Shown here: positions 43,609 to 49,135 of the stretch, in pieces | Layout: each line of letters starts with the position of its first letter | Position numbering within the stretch: position 1 is the first letter of the stretch | NCBI GenBank assembly: GCA_964617665.1 | Contig: CAZUAH010000034.1 | Span: forward strand, 1-49,135 | DNA from: JADHUC01 sp964617665 | Lineage (GTDB): Bacteria > Planctomycetota > Planctomycetia > Pirellulales > Pirellulaceae | Length of the DNA: 49,135 nucleotides | Reading direction: 5' to 3' | Notes under the pieces: model-generated | The model's database searches: none | What the model was told of the DNA's origin: nothing | Seen by the model: the letters and a program-made list of their open reading frames with translations, nothing else | Program-made: the position numbers and the translations under genes

Positions 43609-44577
43609 GTGAAGCAGTTCCTCGTTCGCCGCTGGTTCCTCATTGCCCTGGCGTTGGTGCTGGGTTTGGGAATTGGCCTGCATGATTGGCTTTCCCCGCT
43701 TACCCGAATTTCAGGATTACGGCAGACCATCGTCGTTGTGGTCATGTTTATGATGGCCCTGCCGCTCGAGGCCGGCACCGTGTGGGAAGCGTTGCGCCGA
43801 CCGTGGGCGTCGTTGCTGGGAACGGCCGTCAACTACGGCCTGCTGCCGCTATTTGCCTGGGCGGCCTCGCTGTCACTTTGGTATTCGGGAACATTGGGCG
43901 AAGATATGTTTCGCGGGATCCTGGTCGCTGCGGCCGTCCCCTGCACGCTAGCATCCGCATCCGTGTGGACGCGGAGCGCGGGCGGCAACGATGCAGTGGC
44001 AATGATGGTCACAGTCATCACGAACCTTTTGTGTTTTGTCGTCACGCCAGCATGGCTGTGGCTGACCATTGGCGACATACCGCGGTTCAATCCGCTGACA
44101 TTGGTGACCAAGTTGGGACTATTGGTCGTCCTGCCGATGGTGCTAGCACAACTGCTGAGACCATTGGCGTCTATCGGCTCATGGGCCGCCAAGCACAAAA
44201 CGTCTTTGTCGGCAGCGTCTCAGTGTGGCATATTGTTTATCGTCTTTCTGGGGGCGATTGGGACCGGCGCCAAACTCGCCGACAGTTCGCTTTCCTCGAT
44301 TTGGCTCGAATTGTCCGTGATGGTCGCGGTTGTGTTGTCCGTGCACGTCGCGGCACTGGTTGCGGGAATCCGACTCGCACGTTGGACGCGGTTGTCTCGC
44401 GGGGACGGTATCGCGGTAGGGATCGCAGGCAGTCAGAAGACGATTATGGTTGGTCTGGAAATCTCGGCGCAACTCGGCGTGACCTTCCTGCCAATGGTCG
44501 CCTTTCACGTGGGACAATTATTGGCTGACACGGCAATTGCCGATCGGTTGCGCCAACAGCAGAAACCAATGGAGTAG
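43609..44577 (+). CDS. SBF-like (bile acid:sodium symporter superfamily) membrane protein
   Basis: This roughly 322-residue protein has about ten hydrophobic helices (FLIALALVLGLGIG; AVNYGLLPLFAWAASLS; CGILFIVFLGAIG and others) and the segments VAAAVPCTLASASVWTRSAGGNDA and GIAGSQKTIMVGLEIS, which match the SBF-like group. The family moves organic anions with sodium; the substrate here is unknown. I place the start at GTG 43609, as in family length; the start signal is weak, and upstream starts at 43513 or later remain possible. Confidence 0.8.
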   Translation: MKQFLVRRWFLIALALVLGLGIGLHDWLSPLTRISGLRQTIVVVVMFMMALPLEAGTVWEALRRPWASLLGTAVNYGLLPLFAWAASLSLWYSGTLGEDMFRGILVAAAVPCTLASASVWTRSAGGNDAVAMMVTVITNLLCFVVTPAWLWLTIGDIPRFNPLTLVTKLGLLVVLPMVLAQLLRPLASIGSWAAKHKTSLSAASQCGILFIVFLGAIGTGAKLADSSLSSIWLELSVMVAVVLSVHVAALVAGIRLARWTRLSRGDGIAVGIAGSQKTIMVGLEISAQLGVTFLPMVAFHVGQLLADTAIADRLRQQQKPME

Positions 44578-44647
44578 CCGCTCGCAGCCAGTGAACGTCG
44601 CCGCGATGGCGAGACAGGCATCGCCGTTCAAGAAAAGGAGTGCCGGA

Positions 44648-45229
44648 ATGCTTCAGAGCAGGTATCTAACGGAGGTCGAATTGAAGGACTTCGGCTTCAA
44701 GTCCCTTGGGAAGAACGTAAGGATCTCTTCAGACGCCAGGGTCTACGGTCCCGAGAACATCTCGATAGCGAACAATGTCCGCATCGACGATTTCGCCATC
44801 CTTGCCGCAGTCAATGGCTCTATCGCCATCGGCAATCATGTGTTCATTGCCCGGAATTCACATCTGAGTGGGACGCTCGGCATAGATATGCATGATTTCA
44901 GCAGCATGGCCGCAAACACGGTGATTTACAGTGCATCTGATGACTACAGCGGAGACTACCTTACTGCTCAGGCCATTCCCAAGAAATACACGACGCAAAT
45001 CGGTGGTCCGGTCATCATTGGCAAGCACGTCATCATTGGCAGTGCTTCTACGATCATCGGACCGTGCAACATCGGTGAGGGATGCAGCATCGGTGCAATG
45101 ACATTGGTCACCAAAGACCTGCAACCCTGGGGAATGTACGTAGGCGTTCCCGCCAAACGCCTTAAGGAGAGAAAGAAGGGGCTACTGGCTCTCGAAAAAG
45201 AGTTTCTGAAAGAACAGCAAACGGACTGA
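44648..45229 (+). CDS. Hexapeptide-repeat O/N-acetyltransferase (left-handed beta helix)
   Basis: The 193-residue protein consists of hexapeptide turns (ISSDARVYGPENISIANNVRI; IGGPVIIGKHVIIGSASTII; IGEGCSIGAMTLV) and ends with GVPAKRLKERKKG, a WbbJ/maltose O-acetyltransferase-type pattern. ASDDYSGDYLT in the middle matches O-antigen acetyltransferases. It uses acetyl-CoA. ATG 44648 follows AAGGAG. It is the only clear acetyltransferase near the legionaminate genes, whose pathway needs one (LegH step); O-acetylation of the glycan is the alternative. Confidence 0.85.
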   Translation: MLQSRYLTEVELKDFGFKSLGKNVRISSDARVYGPENISIANNVRIDDFAILAAVNGSIAIGNHVFIARNSHLSGTLGIDMHDFSSMAANTVIYSASDDYSGDYLTAQAIPKKYTTQIGGPVIIGKHVIIGSASTIIGPCNIGEGCSIGAMTLVTKDLQPWGMYVGVPAKRLKERKKGLLALEKEFLKEQQTD

Positions 45230-45362
45230 CATTTCCAGATGCGAACGATTGCGAATCGTGAACTGGACGAACTGAAGGATTACCACGTTCAGAGGAACGC
45301 TTGAGCACAACTCCTGCCGCCGAACCGTTGCGGCGTGGCATCTGGGTATCACTTTCCGTGTG
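45230..45362. other. Convergent gap with small hairpins
   Basis: Between the acetyltransferase and the giant kinase stop lie two small inverted repeats: ACGATT-GCG-AATCGT near 45247 and GCCGC-N9-GCGGC near 45318. Either could act as a weak terminator. No gene is seen. Confidence 0.35.
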
Positions 45363-48300
45363 CTATCCCGCCTGATCCAGAAGCACTGGTTTAGCGTCAC
45401 CTGCTTCGGTCGGAGCCTGTGCGGGTTGACTTGTACCATTGCTGCCTTCGATCGGCGGTTGGACCGTCGGTTCACTCGAGCTCCGGTTCAGCCACACGCG
45501 GTTGGGTTGTCCGTCGTGGTTTCCGATGAACGCGTCAAGATCCTCGTCGCCATCCAGGTCGGCCAAGGCCAAGCCGATGCTCGTGTGGGACCGATCGAGC
45601 AATTGACCGACCTCGAATCCCGCTTGACCGTCATTGAGCCAGATGGCGTTGGGGCCGCCGTTGACCACGAACGCGTCGACATCACCGTCATCGTCGATGT
45701 CGTCCAATACGGCAAAAGATGACCACAAATTCCCCAGTTGCTGCCCGCTGTCACGAAAGACTCCTTGCCCGTCGTTGAGCCAGACGCGGTTTGGCCCCTC
45801 GTTCGACACGAACGCATCCAAATCGCCGTCATCATCCAGATCGGCCACGCAGACGGCCTTGCTATGGGAGTTGCCCAACTGCTGGCCGCTGTCCGAGAAC
45901 GTGCCCTTTCCGTCATTCCAATACACCCGGTTCGATTGATCCGACAGGTTCGCCACGAAGGCGTCGTCATCGCCATCGCCGTCGAAGTCACCCACGGCCA
46001 GCCCTTCACTCGTCGAGTTGCCCAGCTCCTGCCCGCTGTCTGTGAATTGTCCCTGGCCGTCGTTCAGCCAGATGCGATTCGGCTGCCCATGATAGTAGTT
46101 GATCACGAACGCATCCAAATCGCCGTCGCTGTCAAAATCGCGAAGTTCCGCGGCTTTGCTGCCCGAGTTGCCCAGCATCTGGCCGCTGTCGCGAAAGACC
46201 CCGCCACCCTCGTTCAGAAATACGGTGTTGGGTTGGTTGCCCACATTCGGCACGAAGGCATCCAGGTCGCCGTCGCCGTCTAAATCGCCCAGGGCCACAC
46301 GCGTGCTTCTCGATTCTCCCAGGCTTTGGCCGCTATCACGGAAGACTCCCCCGCCTTCGTTCAGCCACACACGATTGGGCTGCTTGTAATTGGCGACGAA
46401 AGCATCCAAGTCGTCGTCGCCGTCCAGATCGGCCAGCGACACGTGCAGGCTATTGCTGGATCCGAGTTCCTGTCCGCTATCCACCAACCATGCCGGTTGG
46501 TCGGCGGCAGGCGTCTCGCCCGGCTCTTGATAAAACCAAACGCGGTTCGGTTGACCCTCCAAGTTCGTGACAAAGGCATCCAAATCGCCGTCGCCGTCCA
46601 GGTCGCCGAGCGCCGAGTCGCTACTTGACGAGATTCCCAGCCAGTGCACGTGCTTGCGCGAGTAGATCCCCGGACCGCCGCCGTACAAAATCTCGTTGGG
46701 CTTGTTTTCCGCGTTGGCGATCAGGGCGTCCAGGTCTCCATCGCCGTCCAAGTCGCCCAGCGATATCCGCACACTGCGCAGCAGACCCATGTGTTCAATT
46801 CCCGCAAACCGGCCGGTTCCGTCGTTCAGCCAGATGCGGTTCCGCCGTAAACCGTGGTTGGCGGCAAAGGCATCGATGTCGCCGTCGTCGTCCAGGTCGG
46901 CCAGAGCAATCCCGACGGTCGAGGCATCACCCAACGGCTGCCCGCTCTCGGCAAAGCTGCCCTGCCCGTCATTCAGCCAAACCCGATTTGATTCGCCGCC
47001 GCCATAACCACAATTGCCCACGAAGGCATCCACGGCGCCGTCGCCGTTGAAGTCGGCCAGGGCCACGCAGCAGCTATCGCCGCTGCCCAGGCGCAGTCCG
47101 CTGTCTTCAAATACACCGGTGCCGTCGTTTCGCAACACGGTATTCGCGCCGCGACCGGCAAGCATGGCGTCCAGATCGCCGTCGTCATCCAGGTCGGCCA
47201 GAGCCACGTCACGGGCATCGACGCTCGGTATTCGTTGGCCGCTGTCGCTGAAATTACCCTTCCCATCACTCAGCCAGACCCGGCTGGGCTGGCCATTGCA
47301 GTTCACCACGAACGCGTCCAGGTCGGCGTCGCCGTCCACGTCGCCCAGGGCCAAGTCCCAACTGTAGGAATCACCCAACCGTTGGCCACTGTCCGCGAAC
47401 GTTCCTTGACCGTCGTTCATCCAGACGCGGTTCGGTTCGTCAAACTGATTGAGCACGAAAGCATCCAGATCGCCGTCGGCGTCGAAATCACCCAACCGGA
47501 CGGCCCGGCTGCATCCGCCGCCCAATCGCTGGCCGCTGTCGTAGAATCGCCCCATGCCTTGTTTGGTGGGCACCGGCCCAAGCGGAAGCGGGCGAGTCTC
47601 CGGAGGATTGCTGGCGCCGCGTTCTTGCGGCCAGACTGTCTCGGGCAGACGCCACATGCGGATCGTGTAGTCGCCGGAATCGACGAAGTCTTTCGTTTGC
47701 GAGTCGTAAGCGAGACCGCCCGCCGTGACCATGTATTTCCCATCCGGCGAGACCGCCACGGCGTCCATGCAGGACGTGCTCATTTCGATGCGAGCCACGA
47801 CTTGGGCCGTGGCCACTTCGACGATTGCCAGCGCAAAGGCGGTCTCACAACTAATGATGTGACGCCCGTCCGGAGTAAACGTTGTCCCGACGGGGAAGCG
47901 AGACGCCTCGTAGCTGGTGACCGTTTCGCCCGTCGCGGTATCGAAAACGATACCGCGAGTCGCCACCCGGTCCCCGCTCGGCGAAATATCGGCCACGGAG
48001 TAACCGTCGGCAATCTCCACGCGAAGGCTCCACTGCGGCACGTTCCACACGGACAGGCCATGCTGCACGCCTGCCACCAGGGCCGTCGCTCCGTTGCGCG
48101 AGAATCGCACGGACTCGACGCGACCGCCTGGTTCGACAAGGCGCTTCGCCTCCCCTTCCTGCTCCATGTCCCAAGCAATCGCCGACCCGCCATAGTCCGA
48201 CGCCAGCAGCCAGCGGCCATCGGGCGACCAATCGAGATCGAGCACATGCCGCATGTCATCGGCCATGGTTCGAACCGTATCGGCATCGCTCATCTGGATG

Positions 48301-49135
48301 ACGGTAATCCCCTGGCCGATGGTGCCCGCCGCGATCAACCGCTGATCGGGGGAAACGGCAACGGCAATCACGGGTTCCAGGTCCGCGCGTGAATTCCGCT
48401 GAACCGCCGATTCGACATCCCAAATCCGGACGGCGCCGCCGCGATCACTGCTCACCAGGGCGCTCCCGTCGGCGGTAAACGCGAGCGATTGCACGGGACC
48501 GGTTGTGCCCTGAAAAGTCTTCACCAGCGGCAGATCGGACTGCGTGATCGCCGGATCGTCGAGCGTGATCTCCGGATCTTTGGTGTCCCGAGCGGCATCC
48601 TTGTCCGCCACCGAGCCGGGTTTTGGCAATTCGCCATCGGGAGCCTTAATCAGGTGGTTGACCACGGCCACCGCTATGACGATCGTGATCAGAGCAATGA
48701 ACGCGAACGCCAGCGGCCGCCGCCGACCGGCCGCAGCACGAACCGCCCCCGCGCTGTCAGCACTCGCTACCCGAATGCGATCGTCGTCGAACGACTTCGT
48801 CGGATCTGCCGCCAGCGTCGGCGCCACTTGCTCAGCATCCGATGACTCGGACGAAGGCGAGTCGTCACTGCAGGGTCGCTTGATCTGACGTACCAGCGCG
48901 CATGGATCGGCACCTTCAACGAACGGAGCCAACGCTTCGGCCACCTGAGCCGGCGTATCGACTCGAGCCGCAGGCTCACGGGCCAACATGCGATCCACGG
49001 CGGCCACTAGCGGCGCGGGTAGATCGGGCAAATGGGACCCGACCGAGGGCGGTGATTCCGTGGCCAGGGCCCTCAGCGTATGCAAGTGGCTGCCGCCGAC
49101 GTAGGGTGTCTTGCCGGTCAGTAACTTGTACAAGG
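45363..49135 (-). CDS. Membrane Ser/Thr kinase with WD40 and FG-GAP repeats (partial, N-terminus off window)
   Basis: At least 1256 residues are visible; the frame stays open to the window edge, so the kinase N-lobe and active site lie outside. The visible start, YKLLTGKTPYVGG with LPAPLVAAVDRMLAREPAARVDTPAQ, is the C-lobe of a PknB-type Ser/Thr kinase. One transmembrane helix lies near 138-160. WD40-type repeats follow (about 200-495; VQSLAFTADGSALVSSDRGGAVRIWD). From about 528 to 1220 there are 14 FG-GAP/VCBS-like repeats with DLDGDGDLDAFV and NRVWLNDGQG cores, whose Asp clusters can bind calcium. The layout suggests a cytoplasmic kinase with an external sensor. The ligand and substrate are unknown. 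Confidence 0.9.
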   Translation of the reverse strand, partial: LYKLLTGKTPYVGGSHLHTLRALATESPPSVGSHLPDLPAPLVAAVDRMLAREPAARVDTPAQVAEALAPFVEGADPCALVRQIKRPCSDDSPSSESSDAEQVAPTLAADPTKSFDDDRIRVASADSAGAVRAAAGRRRPLAFAFIALITIVIAVAVVNHLIKAPDGELPKPGSVADKDAARDTKDPEITLDDPAITQSDLPLVKTFQGTTGPVQSLAFTADGSALVSSDRGGAVRIWDVESAVQRNSRADLEPVIAVAVSPDQRLIAAGTIGQGITVIQMSDADTVRTMADDMRHVLDLDWSPDGRWLLASDYGGSAIAWDMEQEGEAKRLVEPGGRVESVRFSRNGATALVAGVQHGLSVWNVPQWSLRVEIADGYSVADISPSGDRVATRGIVFDTATGETVTSYEASRFPVGTTFTPDGRHIISCETAFALAIVEVATAQVVARIEMSTSCMDAVAVSPDGKYMVTAGGLAYDSQTKDFVDSGDYTIRMWRLPETVWPQERGASNPPETRPLPLGPVPTKQGMGRFYDSGQRLGGGCSRAVRLGDFDADGDLDAFVLNQFDEPNRVWMNDGQGTFADSGQRLGDSYSWDLALGDVDGDADLDAFVVNCNGQPSRVWLSDGKGNFSDSGQRIPSVDARDVALADLDDDGDLDAMLAGRGANTVLRNDGTGVFEDSGLRLGSGDSCCVALADFNGDGAVDAFVGNCGYGGGESNRVWLNDGQGSFAESGQPLGDASTVGIALADLDDDGDIDAFAANHGLRRNRIWLNDGTGRFAGIEHMGLLRSVRISLGDLDGDGDLDALIANAENKPNEILYGGGPGIYSRKHVHWLGISSSSDSALGDLDGDGDLDAFVTNLEGQPNRVWFYQEPGETPAADQPAWLVDSGQELGSSNSLHVSLADLDGDDDLDAFVANYKQPNRVWLNEGGGVFRDSGQSLGESRSTRVALGDLDGDGDLDAFVPNVGNQPNTVFLNEGGGVFRDSGQMLGNSGSKAAELRDFDSDGDLDAFVINYYHGQPNRIWLNDGQGQFTDSGQELGNSTSEGLAVGDFDGDGDDDAFVANLSDQSNRVYWNDGKGTFSDSGQQLGNSHSKAVCVADLDDDGDLDAFVSNEGPNRVWLNDGQGVFRDSGQQLGNLWSSFAVLDDIDDDGDVDAFVVNGGPNAIWLNDGQAGFEVGQLLDRSHTSIGLALADLDGDEDLDAFIGNHDGQPNRVWLNRSSSEPTVQPPIEGSNGTSQPAQAPTEAGDAKPVLLDQAG
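45480..47560 (-). repeat. 14 in-frame FG-GAP/VCBS repeats
   Basis: About 2.1 kb of the kinase gene consists of 14 units of roughly 45-58 codons, each with a D-x-D-x-D-G-D-like calcium loop followed by an N-R-V-W-L-N-D-G-like strand and DSGQ-LG. Two adjacent units share NEGGGVFRDSGQ exactly. DNA similarity between units is visible, so recombination between them is possible. Confidence 0.85.

Noticed and set aside
45480..47560. Periodic DNA repeats as CRISPR or satellite
   Set aside because: The units are in frame, variable, and encode FG-GAP repeats; there are no uniform direct repeats with unique spacers.
47235..48392. 385-residue open frame on the plus strand
   Set aside because: It is antisense to the WD40/FG-GAP part of the kinase gene and shows no recognisable domain.

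Overview
The window looks like a piece of a Planctomycetota chromosome, probably Pirellulales-like. I infer this from the gene families: a Tat-exported Gfo/Idh/MocA oxidoreductase, a sulfatase, a large secreted carbohydrate-active protein, a Ser/Thr kinase fused to WD40 and FG-GAP repeats, a zinc-ribbon/proline-rich surface hydrolase, frequent TTG/GTG starts and several kinds of intergenic hairpin repeat. I saw no rRNA, tRNA, CRISPR array, transposase or phage gene.

Region 1 (about 1-11.3 kb) is a carbohydrate-catabolism neighbourhood. Two co-directed minus-strand genes encode an alpha/beta hydrolase with a zinc-ribbon N-terminus and an oxidoreductase. On the plus strand follow a Tat-exported beta-propeller glycosidase-like protein, a 1295-residue secreted protein, an SDR dehydrogenase and an iduronate-2-sulfatase-like sulfatase. 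Region 2 (about 11.3-22.4 kb) is mixed: a MoxR ATPase with an unrecognised 627-residue partner, a NodU-type carbamoyltransferase, a small ABM monooxygenase, a GxDLY/SGNH esterase, a heparinase II/III-like lyase, and the YggS and DUF167 housekeeping pair.

Region 3 (about 22.4-43.4 kb) is the core of the window: a surface-glycan locus, almost all on the minus strand. Its proximal part holds an MsbA-like ABC exporter, a family 2 glycosyltransferase, a surface-carbohydrate protein and a lone plus-strand methyltransferase. From 43.4 down to 28.0 kb lies a tightly packed set of nonulosonic-acid (sialic-acid-like) genes. One full set (cytidylyltransferase, synthase, hydrolysing 2-epimerase, CBS-nucleotidyltransferase) together with LegB and LegC fits the legionaminic-acid pathway through GDP-sugars. 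HisF-like, HisH-like and N-acetyl-sugar amidotransferase genes fit conversion of an acetamido to an acetamidino group. A second synthase/epimerase/cytidylyltransferase set is interleaved with a sulfotransferase and another surface-carbohydrate protein. Its synthase has several altered active-site motifs. The inference is that the cell makes two CMP-nonulosonates, one probably amidinated, with a sulfation step on the glycan or on the sugar itself.

Region 4 (43.6-49.1 kb) has an SBF-like transporter, a hexapeptide acetyltransferase that could supply the missing acetylation step, and the C-terminal part of a giant membrane kinase with WD40 blades and 14 FG-GAP-type repeats, cut by the window edge.
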